Origin: Aliirhizobium smilacinae
GTDB taxonomy: Bacteria > Pseudomonadota > Alphaproteobacteria > Rhizobiales > Rhizobiaceae
Reading direction: 5' to 3'
DNA: 64,000 nt
Assembly: GCF_006335145.1 (NCBI RefSeq)
Contig: NZ_VDMN01000010.1
Coordinates: 38,733 to 102,732 of the forward strand
The notes beneath the pieces were generated by a model that searched no databases, was not told the DNA's origin, and worked only from the letters and a program-made list of their open reading frames with translations. The stretch's first letter is position 1, and the number at the start of each line of letters is the position of its first letter. Positions 34,094 through 42,576 of the stretch are shown piece after piece. Position numbers and translations under genes: made by a program.

Positions 34094-35506
34094 ATGGTCT
34101 ATCATCATCTCTATGCACGGTTCGCCAAGGCCGACGAGGTGAAAGTCGGGATTATCGGCGCGGGAAACTACGGCACGGCCATCGTCACCCAGGCGCCCTA
34201 TACGCCGCGCCTCAATGTCGTGGCGGTTGCCGATATCTCGCTTGCGGCGGCGCGCGGCGCCTATGAAAAGGGCGGCTACGACATGGCGCTCGTCGTCCAG
34301 GTGGAGACGGCGGAAGAGGCGCAGGCGCGGATCGCCGATGGCAAGTCGGTCTATACCGACAGGCCGGACATTATCGGTGCGATCCTGGCCGTCGATATCG
34401 TCTGCGAAAGCAGCGGCGTTCCCGAGGCAAGCGTGCGTTATGCCAGCCAGGCGATCGAAGCCGGCAAGCATGTCGCCATGGTCACCAAGGATTGCGACGT
34501 TGCGGTTGGGCCGATGCTGAAACGGCTCGCCAAGGATGCCGGCGTCATCTACACGCCCGTCGATGGCGACCAGCACGGGCTTCTGATCCAGTTCTACGAA
34601 TGGGCGAAGTCGGTGGGCCTGACGGTGCTGTCCGGCGGCAAGGCGACCGATGGCGAGTTCGTCTACGACGAGGCGGCCGGGACGGTGACGATCAAGACCG
34701 ACAAGAAGATCCACGCGCCTTACGTCGAGACGATCACCGTCGCCGAAGAAGACCGCAAATGGCTGGCGATGATCCCCGAAGGCAAGGCTTCGGAATTCGT
34801 TGCCCGCCGCAAGCAGATCCTGGCCCGCCTGCCGCAGCCGGGAGCCTACGACCTCTGCGAGATCACCGTAGCGGCGAACTATACGGGCATGACCCCGGCC
34901 GTCGATACGCTCATATACGCGGCGCTGCGCATTACCGAAATCCCGGTTGCCTATGCGGAAATCGAAAATGGCGGCCTGTTCGAACACGGCGACACGATCG
35001 ATCTGGCCACCTGCCTCAGGCGGCCGGATGAATCCGGGCTCGGTGGCGGTGTGTTCCTGGTCGTCCGCTGCGACAACGCCTACTCGAACCATGTCCTGGT
35101 CACCAAGGGCCAGATCCCCAATTACGACGAGACGGCGGCCGTCATCTACCGGCCCTATCATCTGTGTGGCGTTGAGACATCGACCTCGCTGCTGATGGCA
35201 GGGCTGCTGGGCATCGATACCGGTTCGGACAACTATCTGCCGCGTTACGACCTCGTGAAGGTTGCGGCACGCGACATCAAGGCGGGCGAGATCTTCGGCA
35301 ACGACCACAGCCCGATGCTGACCGCCCGCATTATCCCCGCAGTGCCGGTCAAGGCCGGCAACCCGGCCTGCGCGCATCTGCTGACCGGCAACCCGGCGGC
35401 AGTGGATATTCCGGCAGGAACGGTGGTCACCTACGACATGGTGGAGGAACCGCAGGGATCGGCGCTCTGGGCGATGCGGCGTCTTCAGGACCGGACGTTT
35501 CTCTGA
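34094..35506 (+). CDS. SAF-domain NAD(P)-dependent oxidoreductase (homoserine dehydrogenase-like)
   Basis: A 470-residue enzyme with an N-terminal Rossmann motif GIIGAGNYG (about 20-28), a substrate domain, and a C-terminal SAF domain (about 390-465, DIKAGEIF... VDIPAGTVVTYDMV). I assume it oxidises a hydroxyl of the imported acid. Known DUF1537 pathways for threonate and erythronate start with a different dehydrogenase of the 3-hydroxyisobutyrate type, which is absent here. So this may be a non-orthologous replacement (inference). It starts 143 bases after the TTT operon genes. Confidence 0.8.
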   Translation: MVYHHLYARFAKADEVKVGIIGAGNYGTAIVTQAPYTPRLNVVAVADISLAAARGAYEKGGYDMALVVQVETAEEAQARIADGKSVYTDRPDIIGAILAVDIVCESSGVPEASVRYASQAIEAGKHVAMVTKDCDVAVGPMLKRLAKDAGVIYTPVDGDQHGLLIQFYEWAKSVGLTVLSGGKATDGEFVYDEAAGTVTIKTDKKIHAPYVETITVAEEDRKWLAMIPEGKASEFVARRKQILARLPQPGAYDLCEITVAANYTGMTPAVDTLIYAALRITEIPVAYAEIENGGLFEHGDTIDLATCLRRPDESGLGGGVFLVVRCDNAYSNHVLVTKGQIPNYDETAAVIYRPYHLCGVETSTSLLMAGLLGIDTGSDNYLPRYDLVKVAARDIKAGEIFGNDHSPMLTARIIPAVPVKAGNPACAHLLTGNPAAVDIPAGTVVTYDMVEEPQGSALWAMRRLQDRTFL

Positions 35507-35525
35507 CCGCAGGCAGGACTGACCC

Positions 35526-36200
35526 ATGACCGATGCTCCCCGCATATTCCTGTTCCACGCCACCCCGGTTGCGATGGATCCGGTCTGCGCCGCGATGAAA
35601 AGCCTCTGGCAGCAGGCGGAAGCCGTCAATCTCCTGGATGAAAGCCTGTCGCTCGACCGGGCCCGGGAGGGCGCCGAGCTATCCGAACCCTTGACGCGAC
35701 GGTTCATCACCCTCGGGCGTCAGGCAATCGAGGGTTCGGCCGACGGTATCCTGATCACCTGTTCCGCGTTCGGCCCGGCGATCAAACGCCTGTCGGCTGA
35801 GGTTGCAGTCCCGGTGCTTATGCCAAACGAGGCGATGTTTCGTGAAGCCCTTTCGTTGGGCCAGAATATCGGCATGATCGCGACCTTCGAACCGGCAATT
35901 GCGACGATGGAGGATGAATTTCGCGACTTCTCGGCACAGGCCGGCAGCAAGACGCGGCTGACTACGGTCCTTGCGCGTGGCGCGATCGAAAGCCTGCGCC
36001 GGGGCGATGTCGCGGATCACAACCGCCGCGTTGCCGAGGCGGCAGAAAGTCTTGCTTCCTGCGACGCGATCATGCTCGCGCATTTTTCGACCTCGCGGGC
36101 TACGGAAGCCGTTCGCGCCGCAGTCAAGACGAGTGTGCTGACCGCGCCGGAAAGCGCCGTGGCGAGAATGAAACAACTGGTCGAAGCCAAGGAGACGTGA
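35526..36200 (+). CDS. Asp/Glu/hydantoin racemase-family protein
   Basis: A 224-residue protein of the Asp/Glu racemase superfamily. The first catalytic-cysteine site is kept (GILITCSAFGP, about residue 79), but the second region reads AIMLAHFSTSRA with no cysteine. Single-cysteine members include decarboxylases and isomerases of the arylmalonate decarboxylase type, so this may be an epimerase, isomerase or decarboxylase acting on the acid. It might replace the OtnI isomerase of standard tetronate pathways. It is 20 bases after the SAF enzyme and 5 before the kinase. Confidence 0.75.
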   Translation: MTDAPRIFLFHATPVAMDPVCAAMKSLWQQAEAVNLLDESLSLDRAREGAELSEPLTRRFITLGRQAIEGSADGILITCSAFGPAIKRLSAEVAVPVLMPNEAMFREALSLGQNIGMIATFEPAIATMEDEFRDFSAQAGSKTRLTTVLARGAIESLRRGDVADHNRRVAEAAESLASCDAIMLAHFSTSRATEAVRAAVKTSVLTAPESAVARMKQLVEAKET

Positions 36201-36204
36201 ACCG

Positions 36205-37491
36205 ATGCTGCTCGGCGTAATCGCAGACGATTTTACCGGGGCCGGAGATATTGCCAATACGCTGGCAAAGGGACTGCCCGGCCAGGGCGGGCTGGCCGTG
36301 ACACAATATTTCGGCATCCCGTCATCTCCGGCCGCAGCCGCTGTGGAGGCCGGGGTGATCTCGCTGAAGACACGCTCGGCCCCGATCGGCGAGGCCATCG
36401 CCCAAGCGCTGGCGGCGCTTGAGTGGCTGCAGACGCAAGGCTGCGTGCAATACGTCTTCAAATATTGCTCGACATTCGATTCCACGCCGGAAGGCAATAT
36501 CGGCCCGGTGGGCGAGGCGATCGCCGGCGCGCTCGGCGTCAAGGGTGTGATTGCCTGCCCGGCCTTTCCGACTGTCGGACGTACGGTGCATCAGGGGCAT
36601 CTCTTCGTCCATGACAGACTGCTGAGCGAATCCAGCATGCGTCACCATCCCCTGACACCGATGCCGGACCCCGATATCCGCCGCTGGCTTGCCCGCCAGA
36701 CCAATGATCCGGTCGGCCTTGTGACGGTTGCAACGGTCAGGGCCGGCAGCGCCGCGGTTCGGGATGCGCTCGATGTCGCAGCGGGTGGCGGACAGACCCT
36801 GGTAATCTGCGACGCGGCAGTCGACGAGGACCTCGTTACCCTGGGCACGGCCGCTGCCGGCATGCCGTTTCTGACCGGCGGTTCGGGCATCGCCATCGGC
36901 CTGCCGGCCAATTTCATCCGCAGCGGACTGGCCCGTGGTGGCGTCTCGCATTTTTCCGGCGTCGACGGACCGGAAGCGATCCTCGCCGGAAGCTGCTCGA
37001 CAGCCACCCGCCAGCAAATTGCGATACATGCAAAGAACCATCCGGTTCTGGCGCTCGACGTGGACGCCATCATGGCCGGCCGGCTCGGCGTGGCGGAGAT
37101 TCTGGATTTCGTGACCGGACATCATGGACAGGCACCGCTCGTCTATTCCTCTGATGATCCGTCGGATGTCGAGGAGTTGCAGCGCCGCTACGGTCGCGAG
37201 AAGCTTGCCCGCACGCTTGACGGGCTGTTTGCCGACACGGCGCGCGAGCTGGTGAAGAATGGGGTTCGCAGGCTCGTCGTCGCCGGCGGGGAGACGTCCG
37301 GAGCGGTCGCCCAGGCGCTTGGCCTGGGAGCTCTCGACATCGGCCCCGAAATCGATCCGGGCGTGCCTATCCTGGCCGGGCCTAATAGGGATATTGCTCT
37401 TGCGCTCAAATCCGGCAATTTCGGCGCGCCTGACTTTTTCGAGAAGGCGCTCAAGTTTCTGAAAGGCGATGTTACCCATGAGCGAAGATAG
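36205..37491 (+). CDS. DUF1537 four-carbon acid sugar kinase (OtnK type)
   Basis: A 428-residue kinase of the DUF1537 family. Visible are the N-terminal ADDFTGAGDIANTLAKG (about 8-24), the conserved PAFPTVGRTVHQGHLFV and LLSESSMRHHPLTPM blocks (about 115-150), and the C-terminal nucleotide-binding domain with VVAGGETSGAVAQAL (about 355). Family members phosphorylate 3-oxo-tetronates or tetronates with ATP. The start overlaps nothing but is 5 bases after the previous stop; the end overlaps the decarboxylase gene by 14 bases. Confidence 0.9.
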   Translation: MLLGVIADDFTGAGDIANTLAKGLPGQGGLAVTQYFGIPSSPAAAAVEAGVISLKTRSAPIGEAIAQALAALEWLQTQGCVQYVFKYCSTFDSTPEGNIGPVGEAIAGALGVKGVIACPAFPTVGRTVHQGHLFVHDRLLSESSMRHHPLTPMPDPDIRRWLARQTNDPVGLVTVATVRAGSAAVRDALDVAAGGGQTLVICDAAVDEDLVTLGTAAAGMPFLTGGSGIAIGLPANFIRSGLARGGVSHFSGVDGPEAILAGSCSTATRQQIAIHAKNHPVLALDVDAIMAGRLGVAEILDFVTGHHGQAPLVYSSDDPSDVEELQRRYGREKLARTLDGLFADTARELVKNGVRRLVVAGGETSGAVAQALGLGALDIGPEIDPGVPILAGPNRDIALALKSGNFGAPDFFEKALKFLKGDVTHERR

Positions 37492-38113
37492 TCTTCGATC
37501 TGAAATCGTGAAGGTCGGATCCCTGCTCTACATGCGCGGCCTTGCCCATGGCAGCGCCGGCAATCTGTCGGTGCGCCTCGACGACGGCTCGATCCTGGTC
37601 ACCCCGACCAATTCGTCACTCGGCTTTCTCGCGCCGGAGCAGATCTCGAAAGTGTCGCCTGCCGGCACCCATATCGCCGGCGATCCACCCTCAAAGGAGG
37701 CGTTTTTCCACCTTGCCGTCTATGAGGAACGGCCAACCGCAAAGGCGATCGTGCATCTGCATTCCACCCATGCGGTCGCGGTATCCTGCCTCTGCCACGA
37801 CAACAGCGCCGATGTCCTGCCGCCGCTGACGGCCTATCAGGTGATGCGGGTCGGTCGCCTGCCACTCATCCCCTATTACAGGCCCGGCGACCGGAAACTG
37901 GCGGATGCTGTGCGCGGGCTTGCGGGTGAACACAAAGCGATGCTGCTTGCCAATCACGGCCCCATCGTGTCGGGTAAGTCTCTCCAGGACGCCGTGCACG
38001 CCTACGAGGAACTGGAGGAAACGGCAAAGCTCTTCTTCCTGGTCGGCAATCGCCCCGTCTCGCTTCTGACCTGCGAGGCGATCACCGAATTGAACGACGT
38101 CTTTCCAAGCTGA
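37478..38113 (+). CDS. Class II aldolase/adducin family, 3-oxo-tetronate 4-phosphate decarboxylase (OtnC type)
   Basis: A 211-residue metal-dependent enzyme. HGSAGNLSVRL (about 23-33) and the zinc-site HLHSTH (about 93-98) match OtnC, with LANHGPIVSG (about 155) holding the third His. With OtnK-type kinase it would convert 3-oxo-tetronate 4-phosphate to dihydroxyacetone phosphate and CO2. ATG at 37478 has AAAGG about ten bases upstream; the ATG at 37469 is too close. The two genes overlap, indicating coupling. Confidence 0.88.
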   Translation: MSEDSLRSEIVKVGSLLYMRGLAHGSAGNLSVRLDDGSILVTPTNSSLGFLAPEQISKVSPAGTHIAGDPPSKEAFFHLAVYEERPTAKAIVHLHSTHAVAVSCLCHDNSADVLPPLTAYQVMRVGRLPLIPYYRPGDRKLADAVRGLAGEHKAMLLANHGPIVSGKSLQDAVHAYEELEETAKLFFLVGNRPVSLLTCEAITELNDVFPS

Positions 38114-38137
38114 AGCGGATCGGAAAAGGAAACCCCT

Positions 38138-38872
38138 CTGGATCAATGGCTCGTGCTTCTGAGCGTCGCTCTGGCCGCAGGCGCGCTGAGCGGACTGGTT
38201 GGCACAGGAGCCAGCCTTCTGCTCCTACCGGTCCTGGTGCCGATGTTCGGCGCGGTCGAGGCGATCCCGATCATGGCGGTGGCGGGTTTTCTCGCCAATC
38301 TGTCGCGGGCACTGGCCTGGTGGCGTTCGATCGCCTGGAACGCGGTGCTCGCCTACGCGCTGCCCGGCATGCCGGCGGCGGCGCTCGGCGCCTATACGCT
38401 CATCCACCTTCCGGCGGGATGGCCGGAAGCGATGCTCGGCCTGTTCATCATGGCGCTAGTGCCGATCCGCCGCATGGCCATTGCCAGATTTTCGACGGCG
38501 GGTATCGGCCATCTGGCACTGACCGGCGCCGTGGTCGGCTTCCTGACCGGGATATTCCTGTCGACGGGTCCGCTGAGCGTCCCGGCATTCCTGGCCTTCG
38601 GCCTTGTGCGCGGCGCCTTCATCGCAACGGAAGCGGCCGCGTCGCTCCTCGTGCAGGCTGCCAAGATCGTCAGCTTCCGGGAATTCGGCGCCATAACGGT
38701 AACAACCATGATGCGGGGCGTCGTCATCGGCGGTGCACTGATGGCAGGGACGTTCCTGGTCCGTCCCCTCGCGGCGAGCCTTGGCGATCATCATTTCAGG
38801 ACGATGATGGATGTCGTGACGCTCGTGTCAGGTGCTTGGCTTCTGGCATTAGGTCTTGGCCATCTGCATTAA
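38138..38872 (+). CDS. TauE/SafE family membrane permease, probable CTG start
   Basis: A 244-residue protein with about 7-8 membrane segments and TauE/SafE pattern ALSGLVGTGASLLLLPVLV near the N-terminus. The family exports sulfite, sulfoacetate or organic anions. No ATG is in frame; GTG at 38153 has no ribosome-binding site, whereas CTG at 38138 follows AAAAGGAAACCCCT and would add LDQWL, matching the usual N-terminal length. It is the last gene of the operon and may export a product or inhibitory anion. Confidence 0.75.
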   Translation: MDQWLVLLSVALAAGALSGLVGTGASLLLLPVLVPMFGAVEAIPIMAVAGFLANLSRALAWWRSIAWNAVLAYALPGMPAAALGAYTLIHLPAGWPEAMLGLFIMALVPIRRMAIARFSTAGIGHLALTGAVVGFLTGIFLSTGPLSVPAFLAFGLVRGAFIATEAAASLLVQAAKIVSFREFGAITVTTMMRGVVIGGALMAGTFLVRPLAASLGDHHFRTMMDVVTLVSGAWLLALGLGHLH

Positions 38873-39237
38873 GACGTGTCGCATCTTCGCAACGGTAGGG
38901 CAGAAGCATGCTTTCCCATGAACCTGTGAAAACCGGCGAAAACCATGCAAGCGGGCAAAGACGGCTGCAAAAACAAGACAGTAGCGTGAAGGTTTTTGCG
39001 AGATGCGCTTGGCGCCGTAGAATCGATCTAAACTATTGAGGTTGAAAGGCTTCCACGACTTTCGCAGCATAGAAAGCCGCCGAATTGGCTGAATATCGAG
39101 CCGTACTCGGAAACGAAAAAACTCCACCGACATCATCGAGCGGGGTTTCGTTTGTCTGCTGTTCAGTTATTCGGAAAAGGAGCAGACGACGATACAGGAA
39201 AGAACGCGGTCAATAGCTTCTCCTTAAAATAACCGTC
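38873..39237. other. Intergenic stretch after the tetronate-type operon
   Basis: No gene is supported. An 8-bp inverted repeat GCAAAAAC/GTTTTTGC (38967-38974, 38992-38999) could help end transcription but lacks a GC-rich stem. Confidence 0.35.
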
Positions 39238-39933
39238 CTAAAGTCGGTAGCGCCGCTCGATACGGTGGAGGACGTCGAGACTCGCAACTGATCGGGGCAC
39301 ACGCTCGCCCTGGATCCAGGTTAGCAGCGTCTTATGGTCGAAGGTCTCATTGAGATGAACATTGGCGCGGTAGAGCTGCCAATAGGTGTCGCCGAACCGA
39401 CGCATATGATAGACCAGTGCATCCTGAAAGCTCGCCGGATCCTCCGTCGCTTCGAATACTGGGGCTGGGGGTGGACTGATTGGCTTCGGTGCAGGCCCGC
39501 GCGCCGCGGATGCAGGTCGGACAAACGTGCCCTCGGCCGCCGGGCGTTGCGGTTTTCTGGTTGAGGATGCGGAAGCTACCTTCTTTGCAGGCACTATTTT
39601 GTTCGGGCGGGTCTTTGGCTTTTGGGATCGTCGCTCTTCGGCTGCCGGTGGTGCCCCGAGCCATCGAATGATTGCATCCAAGCTTGGCCGGAGCTGCTTT
39701 TTCAGTTCGGCAGTCAGCTCGGGTTCGATCCTGCAGACCTGACCAATTGTCGTCCAGTCGATATGGCCATTCAGGAGGGGTGGCGGTTTCCGGTAGATGA
39801 TCAGGCTGACCAAGTAAGGTTGGATATTCTCCAGCACCCTCCCGGAGCCGATGGGAGCAATGCGTAGCTCGCAGAATTCCGATATCTTTCGCTGAAAATG
39901 ACGTGATGCAATGTCGTTTTTGGTCATGCTCAT
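39238..39933 (-). CDS. Protein resembling the N-terminal part of large rhizobial integrase-like proteins
   Basis: A 231-residue protein with a conserved first part (HFQRKISEFCELRIAPIGSG, then IIYRKPPPLLNGHIDW), a variable Lys/Pro/Ala-rich linker (about 100-165) and a conserved end (FQDALVYHMRRFGDTYWQLY, then FDHKTLLTWIQGERVPRS). From memory this arrangement heads a much longer rhizobial protein often labelled integrase; here it stops right after RIERRYRL, so it is probably a truncated copy. ATG at 39933 follows GAGAGAAACGG. Function unknown; the name is tentative. Confidence 0.5.
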   Translation of the reverse strand: MSMTKNDIASRHFQRKISEFCELRIAPIGSGRVLENIQPYLVSLIIYRKPPPLLNGHIDWTTIGQVCRIEPELTAELKKQLRPSLDAIIRWLGAPPAAEERRSQKPKTRPNKIVPAKKVASASSTRKPQRPAAEGTFVRPASAARGPAPKPISPPPAPVFEATEDPASFQDALVYHMRRFGDTYWQLYRANVHLNETFDHKTLLTWIQGERVPRSVASLDVLHRIERRYRL

Positions 39934-40123
39934 TCCGTTTCTCTCGGCGCTATTGCCGAGGGCGAGCGGGAATATGAGGGGAGCTTTAAGAAAGGATGTA
40001 TCAGATTTCTGACCGTGCAGAGACGTCCGATTTGACAATCTCCTTCCTGTTTTTCGCTTGGAGATTGTGGAACGCTTGTAGGTTGGTCGATGCACAGGGT
40101 TATGTCTCTACCCTTTCGCAGAG

Positions 40124-40165
40124 GGGTTAAGCCTGATATACCGTATTTCGAAAAAGGTATAACCC
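40124..40165. promoter_or_regulatory. Nested dyads before the nucleotidyltransferase gene
   Basis: GGGTT...AACCC (40124-40128, 40161-40165) encloses TATACC-N13-GGTATA (40137-40142, 40156-40161). They lie 12-54 bases before the ATG at 40178 and could form an autoregulatory operator. Confidence 0.35.
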
Positions 40166-40177
40166 GCTGGGATCACG

Positions 40178-41281
40178 ATGAAAAAGATCGATCTCGTCTA
40201 TCAGACAATGCTGGCGGAGCTGGGACAACGGTCAATGGACGCCGCTTGGACTGCTGACTTTCCACCAGAAGGCCGCTTTCAGCGCGTGGTGGTCAAGGAA
40301 AGAAGCTACTGGTACTTCGACTTACCGGATGGTTCCGGTGGTAAATCCCGGCGCTATGTCGGTCCTGCAGAAGATGATGAGATCACGCGCCGCGTCGAGA
40401 CACATCAGCGGCAGAAAGATGATCTTCTAGCACGGCGGCGGATGGTAAGCAGTCTCACTCGTGAAGGCGGGATGATTGCACCGGATACGATGTCAGGAGC
40501 GATCGTGGAAGCGCTCGCATCCGGCGGCCTATTTCGGCTCCGTGGTGTGCTCATCGGCACGGTCGCGTTCCAAACCTATGCGGGCTTGCTTGGCGTTCGA
40601 TTGCCAGCGGCGGCAATTCTGACCGGCGATGCCGATATCGCCCAGGATTACGCAATCTCTCGCGAGGTCGAAGACACGCTTCCTCCCATCGTTGATCTCC
40701 TTCAGAACGTTGATCCAAGTTTTCGGCCGGTTCCCCACCGATCAGGTTCGATTGCCTCGTCCGCCTTCCAGAATGCAACCGGATATCGTGTAGAATTCCT
40801 AACTTCGAACCGGGGATCTAATGGCTACATCGACCAACCCGCAAGCATGCCTGCTCTTGGTGGCGCGAGTGCGGATCCACTCCGGTTTCTCGATTTCCTG
40901 ATCAAAGATCCTTTACGAACGATCCTGTTGCACAAGAGCGGCGTCCCTGTGACTGTTCCAGACCCAGCCCGATATGCGGTGCATAAAATGATCGTGGCCA
41001 CGAGACGAAGGACGGACGGGCTGAGTGCGGTTAAACGCGACAAAGATATCCGCCAAGCCGAGGTCCTTTTCGAAGCTCTTTATGAGACCCGCAGGGCGTC
41101 CGATTTTGCGATTGTGTTCGAGGAAGCGTGGCAACGTGGGCCGGCGTGGCAAGAGGCTCTTCAGAAAGCGGCAAACAGCATGTTGTCTGCGGAAGGCCAA
41201 GATGCGCTTAACCGGATCAGGAGACAGGGCAACATGGAGATCGGTTTAGACCCGCCGGAGGACATCCCTTTGGGCACTTAG
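40178..41281 (+). CDS. GSU2403-family nucleotidyltransferase-fold protein
   Basis: A 367-residue protein matching the GSU2403 family: RLRGVLIGTVAFQTYAGLLG, then TGDADIAQ (about 148-155) with the acidic catalytic-type residues, and a helical C-terminal part. Members have a nucleotidyltransferase fold; their function is not settled, though the fold is shared with AbiEii-type toxins and they often occur in accessory DNA. The gene is intact, between an integrase-like fragment and an insertion sequence. No partner gene is visible. Start ATG fits the family N-terminus. Confidence 0.75.
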   Translation: MKKIDLVYQTMLAELGQRSMDAAWTADFPPEGRFQRVVVKERSYWYFDLPDGSGGKSRRYVGPAEDDEITRRVETHQRQKDDLLARRRMVSSLTREGGMIAPDTMSGAIVEALASGGLFRLRGVLIGTVAFQTYAGLLGVRLPAAAILTGDADIAQDYAISREVEDTLPPIVDLLQNVDPSFRPVPHRSGSIASSAFQNATGYRVEFLTSNRGSNGYIDQPASMPALGGASADPLRFLDFLIKDPLRTILLHKSGVPVTVPDPARYAVHKMIVATRRRTDGLSAVKRDKDIRQAEVLFEALYETRRASDFAIVFEEAWQRGPAWQEALQKAANSMLSAEGQDALNRIRRQGNMEIGLDPPEDIPLGT

Positions 41282-41309
41282 AAGTCGGTTACAGGTACGG
41301 ATCCAAAAT

Positions 41310-41366
41310 GGGGTCAGAACAAGAGCAGTTCGAAATCGTACGCGGCCTTTATCAACCAAAAACAGC
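41310..41366. repeat. Left terminal inverted repeat of the IS1595 element
   Basis: Begins GGGGTCAGAACAAGAGCAGT; matches the complement of 42511-42567 at 53 of 57 positions by eye. Confidence 0.9.
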
Positions 41367-41427
41367 GAAAGCCTTGTAGTTGCGGGCCTATCATGCGATT
41401 CTTCGAGTGTTCCCGAAGGAGATGTCC

Positions 41428-42525
41428 ATGTCCGAAACCATACCCGCGGTGCTTTCCGACATTCGAACAATTGACGACATGATCGCTGCGTTCCAGGACG
41501 AAGAGCAATGCCGTCGCCTTTTGGAAAGCATGGTTTGGCGAAATGGCAGGATCTGCCCGGCTTGCGGTTACAAACGTTCTATTGCGATAGCTGGCCGGGA
41601 TACGGGCAGGGGTCGCGCGAGGCCCGGTCTCTATCAGTGCTCTAGCGGCGATTGCCGCTTCCAGTTCACTGTGACGGCGCGTACGCCCTTGCACGCTACA
41701 AAGCTTCCCTTGCGTACGTGGCTCAAGGGGATGTGGTTGCTGCTCCAGTCTGACAAAGGCTTGTCCTCGGTTCGTCTTGCTGAGGCACTGGGCGTGAGCC
41801 AGCCAACGGCCTGGCGTATGGGCCATGCGTTGCGTCTGATGGTGGCGCGTGAACACATGCTCAACGGCACGGTGGAAGTGGATCATTTCTATCTTGGTCG
41901 TAGGCCAGACCGGAAACCCGATGACCCGCCACCCGGAAGAGGCCGTAAGGGGCAGGCCAAGACGCAGAAGACGCCGGTCATGGCGATCGTGCAGCGCCCG
42001 GCAGACATCACCCCCGGCTCATCGGCAGGACATGCCCGTGCCGCCGTTGTCTCAGGCCTTTCCTTGAGTGCCGCCGTGCGTGCCGTCGCTCCGCAGGTAG
42101 AGCTTCATGCACATTTGATGAGCGATGAGGCAAAGGCATTCGTAGCTATGGGCGAGTGCTTTGCCGCGCATGAGACGGTCAATCATTCCAACGGCGAATA
42201 TGTTCGCGATTCCGTCCATGTCAATTCAGCCGAAGGGTTCAATGCGCGGGTTCGCCGAACCATCGCCGGCGTTTTTCATCATATCAGCCCAGAACTTGCG
42301 AACCTGTATTTTCACGAAATGGGCTTTCGCTGGTCCCAGCGCGTCGTTACGGGTCAAGTGATCCGCAAAAGTCGAAGTGGCAAGGAAAGTACGAAGACGC
42401 TCTGGTCAAGAATCCCGCCTGCTTTACAATTGCAGCAGGTTTTTCGCGCTGCTGTTGGCCGCCAAATGCGCCGCAGCCATGACGGAGGCATCATCATCAA
42501 ATCTGCCGTAGCTGTCTTTGGTTGA
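41428..42525 (+). CDS. IS1595-family (ISXO2-like) transposase
   Basis: A 365-residue transposase. The N-terminus has a zinc ribbon (CPACG near 43, then CSSGDC near 72), and the catalytic ISXO2-like domain includes VEVDHFYLG (first Asp, about 150), LMSDEAKAF (second Asp, about 232) and HVNSAEGFNARVRR (about 268). ATG at 41428 follows AAGGAG; ATG at 41422 is too close to it. The coding end reaches into the right inverted repeat. The frame is intact, so the element could still move. Confidence 0.92.
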   Translation: MSETIPAVLSDIRTIDDMIAAFQDEEQCRRLLESMVWRNGRICPACGYKRSIAIAGRDTGRGRARPGLYQCSSGDCRFQFTVTARTPLHATKLPLRTWLKGMWLLLQSDKGLSSVRLAEALGVSQPTAWRMGHALRLMVAREHMLNGTVEVDHFYLGRRPDRKPDDPPPGRGRKGQAKTQKTPVMAIVQRPADITPGSSAGHARAAVVSGLSLSAAVRAVAPQVELHAHLMSDEAKAFVAMGECFAAHETVNHSNGEYVRDSVHVNSAEGFNARVRRTIAGVFHHISPELANLYFHEMGFRWSQRVVTGQVIRKSRSGKESTKTLWSRIPPALQLQQVFRAAVGRQMRRSHDGGIIIKSAVAVFG

Positions 42526-42567
42526 TAAAGGCGGCGTACGATTTCGGACTGCTCTTGTTCCGACCCC
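42511..42567. repeat. Right terminal inverted repeat of the IS1595 element
   Basis: Ends GAACCCC-like as TTCCGACCCC; complementary to 41310-41366 with four mismatches. It contains the last five codons of the transposase. Confidence 0.9.
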
Positions 42568-42576
42568 GTGTAAGAA

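Larger units (their letters stand above)
41310..42567 (+). mobile_element. IS1595-family insertion sequence, 1258 bp
   Basis: The element is bounded by near-perfect 57-bp terminal inverted repeats (41310-41366 and 42511-42567; 4 mismatches; outer end GGGGTC). It contains one transposase gene. No 8-bp target duplication is found: the flanks read TCCAAAAT on the left and GTGTAAGA on the right. So one end has probably been rearranged since insertion. It abuts a broken IS110-type transposase. Confidence 0.9.

Noticed and set aside
41302..42575. 8-bp target site duplication of the IS1595 element
   Set aside because: The flanking 8-mers do not match.
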